A stretch of 64,000 nt of DNA from JANMDU01 sp031375105 (GCA_031375105.1 JANMHJ010000040.1:37798-101797); one strand, 5' to 3'. Positions 16,943 through 25,969 are shown, counted from the first letter of the stretch. The notes: generated from the sequence alone by a model not told the origin. Made by a program: numbers and translations.

Positions 16943-18157
16943 ATGTTGACCTGGGACGAAGAAGTCAAACCCGCACTGCAAACTATTCCTACAAGTGGCT
17001 CCTCGATGAGTCACTTGGATGCAGTGCCTTCCCCGATCGCAGTTGCTGATCGCAAAACATTGGACGATGGCGCACCGATGCCTGCCAATTTTGCTGCCAC
17101 TGCGCAAGCCGCTGAACACTCCAACCAAGCCAACACGCATCGCCGCGTGACCGCTGCAGACAAACGCATCATCAACGGCGCGACGGATGTGAATCAGCTC
17201 GTGCCCTTCAAATACAAATGGGCTTGGGAAAAGTATCTCGCCACCTGCGCCAACCACTGGATGCCGCAAGAAATCAACATGACGCGCGACATCGCCTTGT
17301 GGAAAGATCCCAACGGCCTGACGGATGATGAGCGCCGCCTGATCAAACGCAATCTCGGCTTTTTCGTGACGGCGGATTCTTTGGCTGCCAACAATATCGT
17401 GTTGGGCAGCTATCGCCACATCACTGCACCTGAGTGCCGCCAGTTCTTACTGCGTCAAGCCTTTGAAGAAGCCATTCACACCCATGCCTACCAGTACATC
17501 GTGGAATCGCTGGGCTTGGATGAGGGTGAAATCTTTAATGCCTACCATGAGGTGGCCAGTATTCGCAACAAGGATGAGTTTCTCATTCCGTTCATTGACA
17601 CATTGACCAATCCGCATTTCAAGACTGGCACGCCCGAAAACGATCAGAAGCTTTTAAGAAGCCTGATTGTCTTTGCCTGCCTAATGGAGGGTTTGTTTTT
17701 CTACGTCGGCTTCACGCAGATTTTGGCGCTTGGCCGCCAAAATAAAATGATGGGCGCGGCAGAGCAGTATCAATACATCCTGCGCGATGAATCCATGCAT
17801 TGCAATTTTGGCATTGACCTGATCAATCAGATCAAGCTGGAAAATCCGCATCTGTGGACGGCGGAGTTCAAAACTGAGATCAATGCTTTGTTCATGAAGG
17901 CCGTGGAGCTGGAATACGCTTACGCCGAAGACACCATGCCACGCGGTGTACTTGGCTTGAATGCATCGATGTTCAAAGGTTATCTGCGCTACATCGCCAA
18001 TCGCCGTGCGGTGCAGATCGGCTTAGAAGAATTGTTCCCCGGTGAGGAAAACCCCTTCCCGTGGATGAGTGAAATGATCGACTTGAAGAAAGAGCGCAAT
18101 TTCTTCGAGACGAGAGTGATTGAGTACCAATCAGGAGGTGCGCTGTCCTGGGATTGA
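16943..18157 (+). CDS. nrdB: Class Ia ribonucleoside-diphosphate reductase, beta subunit
   Basis: Radical-generating small subunit, 404 residues. The di-iron and radical site reads TADSLAANN (Asp ligand), EEAIHTHAYQYI (Glu, His and the radical Tyr in E-x2-H-x3-Y spacing), CLMEGLFF (Glu) and ILRDESMHCNFG (Glu, His). The tyrosine is present, so this is a tyrosyl-radical enzyme and not the Phe-type class Ic. An N-terminal extension of about 65 residues (Ala/Ser/Pro-rich) precedes the fold. A 188-bp gap separates it from nrdA; the gap holds a degenerate piece of the dispersed repeat near 16790. Confidence 0.96.
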   Translation: MLTWDEEVKPALQTIPTSGSSMSHLDAVPSPIAVADRKTLDDGAPMPANFAATAQAAEHSNQANTHRRVTAADKRIINGATDVNQLVPFKYKWAWEKYLATCANHWMPQEINMTRDIALWKDPNGLTDDERRLIKRNLGFFVTADSLAANNIVLGSYRHITAPECRQFLLRQAFEEAIHTHAYQYIVESLGLDEGEIFNAYHEVASIRNKDEFLIPFIDTLTNPHFKTGTPENDQKLLRSLIVFACLMEGLFFYVGFTQILALGRQNKMMGAAEQYQYILRDESMHCNFGIDLINQIKLENPHLWTAEFKTEINALFMKAVELEYAYAEDTMPRGVLGLNASMFKGYLRYIANRRAVQIGLEELFPGEENPFPWMSEMIDLKKERNFFETRVIEYQSGGALSWD

Positions 18158-18379
18158 TCCATTGGGTCGATCTGGGTAGGCATACCAAGCGATTGGTCAA
18201 GGAAGGCGGTGGCTGAAAAGCCGCTGTCTTCAGGTTTGCTAAAGCTCAACATAGAGCTGGCAAGCTAACCCTATTCAGGCTGTTGGGCTTTTAGTCCAGC
18301 GGTTTGAATCGCTTGGCGTGCATCTGTACGCGAAGTGTTTTATCTGTTGATCCGTAAACTAGATCTAGGAGAAACAATC

Positions 18380-18784
18380 ATGGCAACTGCGAAAAAAGCA
18401 CCGGCAAAAAAAGCCGCTGTAAAGAAACCCGCTGCGAAAAAAGCAGCAGCTAAGAAGCCCGCCGCCAAAAAGGTAGCAGCTAAAAAAGCACCGGCAAAAA
18501 AAGCCGCTGCTAAAAAGCCAGCCGCCAAGAAGGTAGCGAAGAAAGTTGCGGCCAAAAAGCCAGCAGCGAAAAAAGTAGCGAAAAAAGCGCCTGCTAAAAA
18601 AGCAGCAGCGAAAAAAGTAGCGAAAAAAGCAGCAGCTAAAAAACCTGCCGCTAAAAAGCCTGCTGCCAAGAAAGCCGCGAAAAAGCCCGCTGCGAAAGCT
18701 GCGAAAGCACCCGCTGCCCCTGCGGCTCAGACGACTCTGAACCCGCAGGCTGCTTGGCCGTTTCCAACGGCCAGCAAGCCCTGA
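18380..18784 (+). CDS. Histone H1-like AAKKP-repeat DNA-binding protein
   Basis: A 134-residue, extremely lysine/alanine-rich nucleoid protein built almost wholly from AAKKP, AAKKA, VAKK and PAKK repeats up to residue 115, with a short unrelated tail (TTLNPQAAWPFPTASKP). It resembles the Burkholderiales histone H1-like (BpH1/Hc1-type) proteins that compact DNA. Start ATG 18380 follows the ribosome site TAGGAG; the frame extends 15 codons upstream without one. The repetitive DNA makes copy number prone to change by slippage. A strong terminator follows. Confidence 0.92.
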   Translation: MATAKKAPAKKAAVKKPAAKKAAAKKPAAKKVAAKKAPAKKAAAKKPAAKKVAKKVAAKKPAAKKVAKKAPAKKAAAKKVAKKAAAKKPAAKKPAAKKAAKKPAAKAAKAPAAPAAQTTLNPQAAWPFPTASKP

Positions 18785-18804
18785 TAGGGTTTGAGCAACT
18801 GAAA

Positions 18805-18832
18805 ACCCGCCATGCAAATGGCGGGTTTTTTT
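18805..18832 (+). terminator. Rho-independent terminator of the histone-like gene
   Basis: ACCCGCCAT (18805-18813), loop GCAA, ATGGCGGGT (18818-18826), then a run of seven T. A strong intrinsic terminator 20 bp after the stop codon. Confidence 0.93.
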
Positions 18833-18856
18833 GGCTGTGAGTTTGCTAAAAACTGC

Positions 18857-19342
18857 TCAGCTCGAAGAAGGAAACACCCAAAGCAGCAGTGAGGTCATCA
18901 CCAAATACCGTAGAAACTTCCCAATCAGCATATAGCCCACACAAGGCCAAAACGGTAATCGCAGCCAGCCTGCTACCGCGCACAGCGGATCACCCACAAC
19001 GGGCAACCAAGAGAGCAAACAAGCCTTGGGCCCAAGTTTCTCCAACCATTGCAAAGCCTTGAGCTGGACGGAATGGCCTTTGTATTTATCTACCGCACCG
19101 TGTGCACCATAGCCGATCCACCAATCAATGGCGCCGCCAATCGTGTTGCCAGCCGTCGCTACCAAAATCGCGGGCCAAAACAAATCGGGATTGAGCTTGA
19201 TCAGGCCAAATACGGCGGGCTCTGAGCCCAAGGGCAGCAAGGTCGCAGAGATGATGGAGATGAAGAAGACCGTGGTCAAGCCGAACTGAGGCAGCGCGAG
19301 CCATGCCATGATTTCCAAGAGCCAAGAGGGTAAATTTTCCAT
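18857..19342 (-). CDS. YqaA-type DedA-like membrane protein
   Basis: A 161-residue inner-membrane protein with four to five hydrophobic helices, of the YqaA branch of the SNARE-associated/DedA family. Recognisable parts are SATLLPLGSEPAVF, VATAGNTIGGAIDWWIGYG, LLSWLPVVGDPLCAVAGWLRLP and the C-terminal helix FLRYLVMTSLLLW. The frame is open far upstream to 19627, but that part is antisense to dusB; ATG 19342 gives the family N-terminus MENLPSWLLEI. It is divergent from dusB. The molecular role is not established. Confidence 0.87.
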   Translation of the reverse strand: MENLPSWLLEIMAWLALPQFGLTTVFFISIISATLLPLGSEPAVFGLIKLNPDLFWPAILVATAGNTIGGAIDWWIGYGAHGAVDKYKGHSVQLKALQWLEKLGPKACLLSWLPVVGDPLCAVAGWLRLPFWPCVGYMLIGKFLRYLVMTSLLLWVFPSSS

Positions 19343-19410
19343 AGGGTGACAGTGCTGAGGGAGTATACTCGTGCCTCTTTTTTCATCAATTTCTCTCCCG
19401 CCAAATACCC

Positions 19411-20478
19411 ATGAACACCGAGCTTTTCGGTCCACGCATTGGCCCCTACCAGTTGCCCAGCCCGGTGTTTGCTGCGCCGATGGCGGGCGTGACGGATTTG
19501 CCGTTTCGCAAGCTGTGCAAATTTTTTGGTGCGGGTTATGCGGTGAGTGAGATGGTGACTTCGCGCAAGGAGTTGTGGGCGAGCTTGAAGACATCGCGCC
19601 GCGCCAACCATGAAGGTGAGTCTGCACCCATTGCCGTGCAGATCGCGGGCACGGATGCTTTGATGATGGCCGAGGCTGCGGCCTACAACATTGACCGAGG
19701 TGCGCAGATCATCGACATCAACATGGGTTGCCCTGCCAAGAAGGTTTGCAACAAATGGGCGGGCTCGGCCTTGATGCAAGACGAAAAACTGGCGCTGCAG
19801 ATCATCGAAGCTGTGGTGCTAGCCGCGCAGCCGCATGGCGTGCCGGTGACGCTCAAGATGCGTACTGGCTGGTGTGCCACCCATAAGAATGCGCTGAGCA
19901 TCGCACTGGCTGCGCAAGCGGCGGGCATTCAGATGCTCACGATCCATGGCCGCACCCGCGAGCAGGGCTACAAAGGCGTTGCCGAATACGAAACGATGGC
20001 GGAGATCAAAAGCCGCCTGCATATTCCGATGGTGGCCAATGGCGATGTGGATTCACCGGAAAAAGCCAAAGCAGTGTTAGCGTTTACTCAGGCCGATGCC
20101 GTGATGGTGGGTCGCGCAGCGCAGGGCAGGCCGTGGATTTTTCGTGAGATCACGCATTATTTGCAATCTGGCGAGCATCTTGCGTCGCCCTTGGTGGCCG
20201 AGGTGCGCCGCGCGATGCTGGCACATTTGCTGGAGCACTATGCGCTGTATGGCGAGTTCACGGGTGTGCGCAGCGCTCGCAAACACATTGGCTGGTATGT
20301 GCGTAGTTTGCCCGGTGGCGAAGCGTTTCGCCAGCAGATGAATGCAGTGGAAGATGTGCAGGAGCAACACCAAGCGGTTGCCGATTATTTTGATGATCTG
20401 GCTACGCAGATGGATCGCTTACCCGTGCAACAGACGAGCTTGAATGAAGAAGAAACCGAAGAATTGAGTTTGACATGA
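19411..20478 (+). CDS. dusB: tRNA-dihydrouridine synthase B
   Basis: FMN enzyme that reduces uridine 17 in tRNA D-loops; 355 residues. The TIM barrel begins FAAPMAGVTDLPFR; further signatures are GAGYAVSEMVTS, QIAGTDALMMAEAA, DINMGCPAKKVCNKWAGSAL (catalytic Cys), LKMRTGW, TIHGRTREQGYKG, VANGDV and VMVGRAAQGRPWIFREI. The stop overlaps the fis start by four bases (ATGA), the conserved dusB-fis operon. Confidence 0.96.
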   Translation: MNTELFGPRIGPYQLPSPVFAAPMAGVTDLPFRKLCKFFGAGYAVSEMVTSRKELWASLKTSRRANHEGESAPIAVQIAGTDALMMAEAAAYNIDRGAQIIDINMGCPAKKVCNKWAGSALMQDEKLALQIIEAVVLAAQPHGVPVTLKMRTGWCATHKNALSIALAAQAAGIQMLTIHGRTREQGYKGVAEYETMAEIKSRLHIPMVANGDVDSPEKAKAVLAFTQADAVMVGRAAQGRPWIFREITHYLQSGEHLASPLVAEVRRAMLAHLLEHYALYGEFTGVRSARKHIGWYVRSLPGGEAFRQQMNAVEDVQEQHQAVADYFDDLATQMDRLPVQQTSLNEEETEELSLT

Positions 20479-20708
20479 GCAAGAAAAATATTGAAGACTG
20501 TGTGCGCCAAAGCTTAGATGTGTATTTCAAAGATTTGGGCAATGAAACGCCGCACGATCTCTACAACATGATGCTGGAGATTTTTGAGAAACCCATGCTG
20601 GAAGTGGTCATGCGCCAAGCAAGTAACAACCAATCCAAAGCCGCCGAATGGCTGGGCTTGAATCGCAACACGCTGCGAAAAAAACTCACCGAGCATCAGA
20701 TGCTTTGA
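20475..20708 (+). CDS. fis: DNA-binding protein Fis
   Basis: Nucleoid protein and growth-phase regulator of 77 residues. It has the C-terminal helix-turn-helix SNNQSKAAEWLGLNRNTLRKKLTEH. It is shorter than the 98-residue enterobacterial Fis at its N-terminus, typical of beta-proteobacteria. It is translationally coupled to dusB by ATGA overlap. Confidence 0.94.
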   Translation: MSKKNIEDCVRQSLDVYFKDLGNETPHDLYNMMLEIFEKPMLEVVMRQASNNQSKAAEWLGLNRNTLRKKLTEHQML

Positions 20709-20781
20709 GGCTGTCTTGCAGCAAACATCTCTTGTGACTGATCCATACAACGCATTTTCATAAAACGACAGGGAGCCGCTC

Positions 20782-22371
20782 ATGCGTGCATTGATATCTG
20801 TATCTGATAAAACTGGCGTGCTCGAATTAGCTCGCCAACTGCATGCCTTGAAGGTGGATTTGATCTCCACCGGCGGCACGGCCAAGCTACTGGCCGACAA
20901 CGGCCTGCCTGTCACGGAGATTGCGCAAGTCACCGGTTTTCCGGAAATGCTCGATGGCCGTGTGAAAACCTTGCATCCCAAAGTGCATGGCGGCTTGCTC
21001 GCGCGGCGCGACTTGCCAGCGCACATGGCCGCTTTGAACGAGCATGCGATTGAACCCATCGATCTGCTGATCGTGAATCTTTATCCGTTTGAAGCAACGG
21101 TGGCAAAAGCTGGCTGCACGCTGGAAGATGCGATTGAAAACATTGACATCGGCGGCCCAGCGATGGTGCGCAGCGCGGCGAAGAATTGGAAGGATGTGGC
21201 GGTGCTTACCGATGCGTCGCAGTATGCGGGCGTGATTGCTGAATTGAAAGCGGGGGGCATCAGCCAGATGACCAAATTCGCGCTGAGCGTGGCAGCGTTC
21301 AACCGCATCAGCAACTACGATGGCGCGATCAGCGATTACCTCTCTACTATCGATTTCGAAGCATCTCACGCAGAAAATACGCTGACTAGAAGCCAATTTC
21401 CCTCTCAAACCAATGGCCGGTTTGTGAAATTGCAAGATTTGCGCTACGGCGAAAATCCTCATCAAGCCGCAGCGTTTTACCGTGATTTGTATCCCGCGCC
21501 GGGCTCGCTGGTGATGGCCAAGCAATTACAGGGCAAGGAGCTGAGCTATAACAACATCGCCGATGCAGATGCCGCTTGGGAGTGTGTGAAGAGCTTTTCT
21601 GAGCCTGCATGCGTGATCGTCAAGCATGCCAATCCATGTGGCGTGGCTGTGGGCATGGATGGCTTGGCGGCTTACAGCAAAGCCTTTCAAACCGATCCTA
21701 CCTCTGCGTTTGGCGGCATCATTGCCCTGAACTGCGCGTTGGATGAGCAAGCTGCATTGCAAATTTCAAAACAGTTTGTGGAGGTCTTGATTGCCCCGAG
21801 CTATTCACCCGAGGCGCTGGCGGTGTTCAAGGCGAAAGCGAATGTTCGAGTGTTGGAGATCGCTCTGCCACCGGGCGGAATCACTGCTTGGGACAAAGGC
21901 CAAAACTTGATGGATGTCAAGCGCATTGGCTCTGGGCTGTTGATGCAGACGGCGGATAACCATGAACTGCAACTGACTGATTTGAAAGTTGTGACGAAAC
22001 TACAGCCCACGCCTGCTCAGTTGCAAGACTTGCTGTTTGCTTGGAAAGTGGCGAAGTTTGTGAAATCCAACGCGATCGTGTTTTGCAAAGATGGCATGAC
22101 GATGGGTGTGGGGGCAGGGCAGATGAGCCGCTTGGATTCAGCGCGGATTGCGAGTATCAAAGCCGGGCATGCTCAGCTGAGTTTGCAGGGCACCGTTGTG
22201 GCCTCTGATGCGTTTTTCCCGTTTCGCGATGGCTTGGATGTGGTGGTCGATGCAGGCGCGACCTGCGTGATTCAACCCGGCGGCAGCATGCGCGACAAGG
22301 AAGTGATTGATGCTGCCGACGAACGGGGTGTTGCGATGGTGTTCTCTGGAGTTCGTCATTTCCGCCATTGA
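20782..22371 (+). CDS. purH: Bifunctional AICAR transformylase/IMP cyclohydrolase
   Basis: Last two steps of IMP synthesis; 529 residues. The IMP cyclohydrolase domain (about 1-190) begins RALISVSDKTGVLELARQL with STGGTAKLL and VKTLHPKVHGGLLARRD. The transformylase domain has QDLRYGENPHQAAAFY, ELSYNNIADADAAWE, KHANPCGVA and PTSAFGGIIALN, ending in PGGSMRDKEVIDAADERGVAMVFSGVRHFRH written here only by its ends (PGGSM...RHFRH). The interdomain stretch at residues about 190-212 is encoded by a copy of the dispersed repeat. Confidence 0.96.
   Translation: MRALISVSDKTGVLELARQLHALKVDLISTGGTAKLLADNGLPVTEIAQVTGFPEMLDGRVKTLHPKVHGGLLARRDLPAHMAALNEHAIEPIDLLIVNLYPFEATVAKAGCTLEDAIENIDIGGPAMVRSAAKNWKDVAVLTDASQYAGVIAELKAGGISQMTKFALSVAAFNRISNYDGAISDYLSTIDFEASHAENTLTRSQFPSQTNGRFVKLQDLRYGENPHQAAAFYRDLYPAPGSLVMAKQLQGKELSYNNIADADAAWECVKSFSEPACVIVKHANPCGVAVGMDGLAAYSKAFQTDPTSAFGGIIALNCALDEQAALQISKQFVEVLIAPSYSPEALAVFKAKANVRVLEIALPPGGITAWDKGQNLMDVKRIGSGLLMQTADNHELQLTDLKVVTKLQPTPAQLQDLLFAWKVAKFVKSNAIVFCKDGMTMGVGAGQMSRLDSARIASIKAGHAQLSLQGTVVASDAFFPFRDGLDVVVDAGATCVIQPGGSMRDKEVIDAADERGVAMVFSGVRHFRH
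21344..21412 (+). repeat. Dispersed 65-bp repeat, copy inside purH
   Basis: ACTATCGATTTCGAAGCA, TCTCACGCAG, then GACTAGAAGCCAATTT follow the consensus head, core and tail in order. It encodes STIDFEASHAENTLTRSQFP, between the two enzyme domains. Confidence 0.6.
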
Positions 22372-22381
22372 TGACAAACGA

Positions 22382-22441
22382 TTTGCTACTAAATATATAG
22401 CAAATTGTTCAAATCATAAAAGGGCGAGAGCACACTTTTAT
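22382..22441 (+). repeat. Dispersed 65-bp repeat downstream of purH; palindromic head
   Basis: TTTGCTACTAAATATATAGC followed by AAA is an almost perfect palindrome equal to the head of the repeat; the tail CATAAAAGGGCGAGAGCACA with TTTT is a degenerate match to the core. Located 11 bp after the purH stop, the palindrome could also act as a weak terminator. Confidence 0.55.
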
Positions 22442-22448
22442 CATTGAA

Positions 22449-22943
22449 ATGCAAGAATTTCCGCGCACATTGAAAATCCTCACGGTCTATGGCCTGATCT
22501 TCGTGGTGTTGTTCCTCGGATTGCAATGGTGGATGGCTGAGCAGCGCAAGCCTCGCTTGATTGTCGACGCTGCCGGGCAGACGCAGATCGTGTTGCCACG
22601 GGACCGCAGTGGCCATTATTTCTGGATTGCGCAGATCAACGGCAAAGAGGTGGAATTTTTGGTGGACACTGGCGCTAGTCAGACCTCGATCTCAAAGGCC
22701 TTGGCACAAGAGCTGGGTTTGCAGGAGCAGGGCAGTGCGAATTTCAGCACGGCCAATGGCATGGTGCGAGGCGGCTTGTCCCAAGCCACGATTTTCTTGG
22801 AAGGTGGCCTAAAATTTGAGCGCCAGCGCATTGCTGTCTTGCCGCAGATGGAGCGGGTGGGTTTGCTTGGAATGGACGTTTTGGGCAAACTCAAGCTTGA
22901 GCAGCAGGGTAAGGAGCTGCGGATCACCGTGGTTCGCCATTGA
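22449..22943 (+). CDS. Membrane-anchored retropepsin-like aspartic protease (TIGR02281 family)
   Basis: A 164-residue protein with one N-terminal membrane helix (ILTVYGLIFVVLFLGLQWWM) and a periplasmic retroviral-type protease fold. The catalytic motif is EFLVDTGASQTSIS near residue 73; flap-like GMVRGGLSQATIFLEG and the second conserved motif LLGMDVLGKLKLEQQG follow. It belongs to the clan AA aspartic proteases found in many proteobacteria. Substrates are unknown. Confidence 0.88.
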   Translation: MQEFPRTLKILTVYGLIFVVLFLGLQWWMAEQRKPRLIVDAAGQTQIVLPRDRSGHYFWIAQINGKEVEFLVDTGASQTSISKALAQELGLQEQGSANFSTANGMVRGGLSQATIFLEGGLKFERQRIAVLPQMERVGLLGMDVLGKLKLEQQGKELRITVVRH

Positions 22944-22964
22944 CGGAGCAAAACGAGAAGCACC

Positions 22965-23771
22965 ATGATGACATTAATCGACTATGCGGCCTACCAAACC
23001 TTGAATATCACCCGTTGTGGCGAAGGCGGTTTCGTGCTCGACATTCAAATGAAGGCACTCAACGGAAAACTCCCTACGGCAGGCCATGCCGGTCACAGCG
23101 AGCTCACGGAAATTTGGCGCGATGTGAGCCGAGACGATTCAGTCAAAGTTGCTGTGCTGCGCGGAGAAGGCTTGGGTTTTTCGGGCGGCGGAGATTTAGC
23201 CTTGGTCCAAGACATGGCGCAGGATTTTGAGGTGCGCAGCCGGGTCTGGAAAGAAGCAAGGGATTTGGTTTACAACGTGATCAATTGCGATAAGCCCATC
23301 GTGAGCGCGATGCATGGCCCCGCTGTGGGCGCAGGCTTGGTCGCCGGGCTACTTGCTGATATTTCGATTGCAGCAGACACTGCCAAAATCGTCGATGGCC
23401 ACACGCGCCTTGGCGTGGCCGCAGGCGATCATGCTGCCATCATTTGGCCGCTACTTTGCGGCATGGCCAAGGCCAAGTATTACCTGTTGCTTTGCGAATC
23501 TGTGAGCGGTGCGGAGGCCGAGCGCATTGGCTTGGTGTCGCTTTGCGTACCGCAAGATCAGCTGCTACAGAAGGCTTATGAAGTGGCCGACAGGCTGGCT
23601 GCGGGCAGCCAAAGCGCGATCCGCTGGACGAAATATGCGCTGAATAACTGGTTGCGCCAAGCCGGCCCGAGCTTTGATGCCTCGCTCGCGCTGGAATTCA
23701 TGGGTTTTGGCGGGCCGGACGTGCGCGAAGGTGTGGCCAGCTTGCGCGAGAGGCGTAGCCCGAAGTATTGA
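22965..23771 (+). CDS. Enoyl-CoA hydratase/isomerase family protein
   Basis: Crotonase-fold enzyme of 268 residues. The oxyanion-hole elements are GEGLGFSGGGDLAL (near 73) and AMHGPAVGAGLVAGLLADIS (near 115), followed by TRLGVAAGDHAAIIWP. Position ISGGGD-type residues suggest a hydratase, but the glutamate normally found in the second acidic position is replaced by GDHAA, so hydratase versus isomerase or other activity is open. It precedes phaM by 67 bp and may supply or degrade acyl-CoA. Confidence 0.88.
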   Translation: MMTLIDYAAYQTLNITRCGEGGFVLDIQMKALNGKLPTAGHAGHSELTEIWRDVSRDDSVKVAVLRGEGLGFSGGGDLALVQDMAQDFEVRSRVWKEARDLVYNVINCDKPIVSAMHGPAVGAGLVAGLLADISIAADTAKIVDGHTRLGVAAGDHAAIIWPLLCGMAKAKYYLLLCESVSGAEAERIGLVSLCVPQDQLLQKAYEVADRLAAGSQSAIRWTKYALNNWLRQAGPSFDASLALEFMGFGGPDVREGVASLRERRSPKY

Positions 23772-23838
23772 GCTTTCCCGCTATGCAATGTGTAGCTTGC
23801 GTGCTAAGCTCGTTGACATCTTCTAGGAGACTTACCTT

Positions 23839-24576
23839 ATGAGCGACAGCAATAACCCCATAAACAGCACCTTTGGCAAGTTTGTCCCAGGCTTTGATTT
23901 CTTGCAAGGCTTGGCCAGCTCGGCGGTGAAGGGTGCGGCCCAAGGTATTCCGCAGCTACCCAATCCGGCGAACTGGGTCGCGCCTACGCTGAGTGTGGAA
24001 GAGCTGGATAAGCGCATTCAAGAGCTGAAAACGGTGCAATTTTGGCTCGATCAAAACGCCAAAGCACTGCAAGCCACTGTGACGGCGCTTGAAGTGCAGA
24101 AAATGACGCTGGCTACCCTCAAAGGCATGAACTTCAATATGGGCGATGTCGCCAATGCCTTCAAGCTCAAAGCCACGGAGACGATGGCGGGCGCGGTGAA
24201 CACTGCCCTAGGTAAACCGACTGCAAAAAAATCTCCTAAGAAGAAGGTCGGCGCGACTTCTGCCAAGAGTGCTGGCTTGGTTGATCCGATGCAATGGTGG
24301 GGTTCTCTCACACAACAGTTTGGCAATATTGCTGCTGAAGCGATGAAAGATGCCGGCAAGAAAACTGCGATGGACACCACGAAAAACATGGCCAAAGCGA
24401 TGACACAAAGCGCCGTGAACACCGCGATGAATACCGCCAAATCTGCTGCACAAGCCGCTTCCACTACGGCGCAGAATGCTAGTAAATCCATAGCAGCTCG
24501 CGCAGCAAAATCAACGGCCAATGCCCAAAAAGCTGCAAAAACAGCCACTAAAAAAGTAGCTGCAAAACGCAGATGA
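23839..24576 (+). CDS. phaM: PhaM-type polyhydroxyalkanoate granule multifunctional protein
   Basis: Granule-associated regulator that binds PHA synthase and DNA and distributes granules; 245 residues. The N-terminal PhaM region is clear: FGKFVPGFDFLQGLASSAVK, IPQLPNPANWVAPTLSVEEL, DKRIQELKTVQFWLDQNAKA and LEVQKMTLATLKGMN. The C-terminal half is Ala/Lys/Thr-rich with histone-like AAKTATKKVAAKRR, which in PhaM binds DNA. ATG 23839 is preceded by TAGGAGA. Its stop overlaps the FIST gene start by four bases. Codons near 24478-24535 match the dispersed repeat. Confidence 0.9.
   Translation: MSDSNNPINSTFGKFVPGFDFLQGLASSAVKGAAQGIPQLPNPANWVAPTLSVEELDKRIQELKTVQFWLDQNAKALQATVTALEVQKMTLATLKGMNFNMGDVANAFKLKATETMAGAVNTALGKPTAKKSPKKKVGATSAKSAGLVDPMQWWGSLTQQFGNIAAEAMKDAGKKTAMDTTKNMAKAMTQSAVNTAMNTAKSAAQAASTTAQNASKSIAARAAKSTANAQKAAKTATKKVAAKRR
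24478..24535 (+). repeat. Dispersed 65-bp repeat, copy inside phaM
   Basis: GCTAGTAAATCCATAGCA, then CTCGCGCAG, then AACGGCCAATGCCCAAAAA follow head, core and tail. It encodes NASKSIAARAAKSTANAQ in the DNA-binding tail. A low-complexity Ala/Lys context lowers certainty. Confidence 0.45.
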
Positions 24577-25922
24577 AATCTTTTTCCTTCGCGCATGCCA
24601 CGCATCCGCAATGGCGCATGTGCGCAGGGCTGGTGATCGCGCAACTTCGCGCCCAGATGGCGCTGCCCGAGCATGCCGCTGCTCCGCCGCTAGGCATCCT
24701 CTATTTCACCGATCATTACGCGGCTGAGGCGCAAGCGCTGCTGGAGTTGCTGCGCCAAGAGCTGCCGCAGGTGAGCGATTGGGTAGGTACGGTGGGCGTG
24801 GGTATTGCGTCGAACAATGTGGAGTATTTTGATGAGCCTGCGATGGCTGTCATGCTCTGCGATCTGCCGCGCGAGCAGTATCGGGTGTTCAGCGGCATCG
24901 CGCCTTTGGTGGCGAGCAAAGCATTCGTGCCACACAGCGCTTTGGTGCATGCGGATGGGCGAACGCCTGATTTGGCAGAACTGCTGGGCGAGCTTGCCGG
25001 GCGCACATCATCCAACTATCTCTTCGGTGGGTTGGCTGCGAGCCGCCATACCGCACCGCAATTGGCGCTGCATCAGGACAGTCAGAACACAGGTGTGTTT
25101 CAAGGCGGTTTGAGTGGCGTGGCTTTCAGCGAAGGCGTGGCGTTGATCTCGCGGGTGACGCAAGGCTGTGAGCCGATTCGATTGCCAGACGGCAAAAAAA
25201 CCAAAGCGCATCGCATCACCAAGAGTGATCAGCATGTGGTGCTGGAGCTGGATGGTGAGCCCGCGCTAGATGTGCTGCTGGATGAATTGGGCGTATCTTT
25301 AAGCGATCCGCAACGTGCGGTGATCAGTTTGCGACAAACTTTTGTGGGGCTGACCAGTGGAGCGCCTGAGCAGAGCTTGGCGCGCAGCCAAGGCAGAGCT
25401 GTGGAAAACCGCCAAGGCAGTGGAATTGAGCGCGGCCAAGGCCGCTTTGGCGCAGACACGCGGGTGCGCCATCTCGTGGGGCTTGATCCGCTGCGGCGCG
25501 GTATTGCTGTGGCTGATCTGGTGCCTGAGGGCAGTGAGTTGACGTTTTGTGAACGCAACAAAGAGGCGGCGCGGCGTGATTTGATGCGCATTTGCGCAGA
25601 GATTCGGGAAGAATTAGAGCCTGAAGAGGAACTTCTAGAGGCGGCTTCTGATTCGCAGAATACTACTGATTTGATAGCATCTAACGAACGCTCTATAACG
25701 GGAAGTGGCCAATTTGGCTCTAAAAACATCATGGGTGCGATCTACGTGAGCTGCGCAGGCCGTGGCGGCCCGCATTTTGGTGGTGATAGTGCTGAGCTAC
25801 AAATTGTGCGCCATGCTTTAGGCGATGTGCCGCTGGTGGGTTTCTTCGCAGGCGGCGAGATTGCGCATCAGCATGTCTATGGCTACACCGGTGTGCTCAC
25901 GGTGTTTACCGCCCCTGCTTGA
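24573..25922 (+). CDS. FIST-domain signal transduction protein
   Basis: A 449-residue cytoplasmic protein with FIST_N (about 1-235; WVGTVGVGIASNNVEYFDEP, SSNYLFGGLAASR, GLSGVAFSEGVALI) and FIST_C (about 240-445; GGPHFGGDSAELQIVRHALG, PLVGFFAGGEIAHQHVYGYT). FIST domains are thought to sense small ligands such as amino acids. Two odd stretches occur: a Gly/Arg/Gln-rich insert near residues 270-295 and a segment at residues 360-380 (DSQNTTDLIASNERSITGSG) encoded by the dispersed repeat. It is translationally coupled to phaM. Confidence 0.9.
   Translation: MKSFSFAHATHPQWRMCAGLVIAQLRAQMALPEHAAAPPLGILYFTDHYAAEAQALLELLRQELPQVSDWVGTVGVGIASNNVEYFDEPAMAVMLCDLPREQYRVFSGIAPLVASKAFVPHSALVHADGRTPDLAELLGELAGRTSSNYLFGGLAASRHTAPQLALHQDSQNTGVFQGGLSGVAFSEGVALISRVTQGCEPIRLPDGKKTKAHRITKSDQHVVLELDGEPALDVLLDELGVSLSDPQRAVISLRQTFVGLTSGAPEQSLARSQGRAVENRQGSGIERGQGRFGADTRVRHLVGLDPLRRGIAVADLVPEGSELTFCERNKEAARRDLMRICAEIREELEPEEELLEAASDSQNTTDLIASNERSITGSGQFGSKNIMGAIYVSCAGRGGPHFGGDSAELQIVRHALGDVPLVGFFAGGEIAHQHVYGYTGVLTVFTAPA
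25661..25728 (+). repeat. Dispersed 65-bp repeat, copy inside the FIST gene
   Basis: TACTACTGATTTGATAGCA, then CGCTCTATAACGGGAAGTGG, then CCAATTTGGCTCTAAAAAC. It is translated as SQNTTDLIASNERSITGSGQ, nearly the same peptide as the N-terminus of the ABC permease at 34002. Confidence 0.75.
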
Positions 25923-25950
25923 TTGTCTGATTGCTAAACGACCCTAGCGC

Positions 25951-25969
25951 GGTATCAAATTCTGATACC
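25951..25969. repeat. Short palindrome after the FIST gene
   Basis: GGTATCA, AATTC, TGATACC: a perfect 7-bp stem. It lacks a T-run, so only a weak terminator or a protein-binding site is possible. Confidence 0.35.

Noticed and set aside
16943..18157. Class Ic (Phe-type) NrdB
   Set aside because: The radical tyrosine is present in EEAIHTHAYQ at the expected E-x2-H-x3-Y spacing.
18380..18784. Minus-strand Ala/Phe-rich open frames opposite the histone-like gene
   Set aside because: They are mirror frames of the AAKKP repeats and have no start signals.
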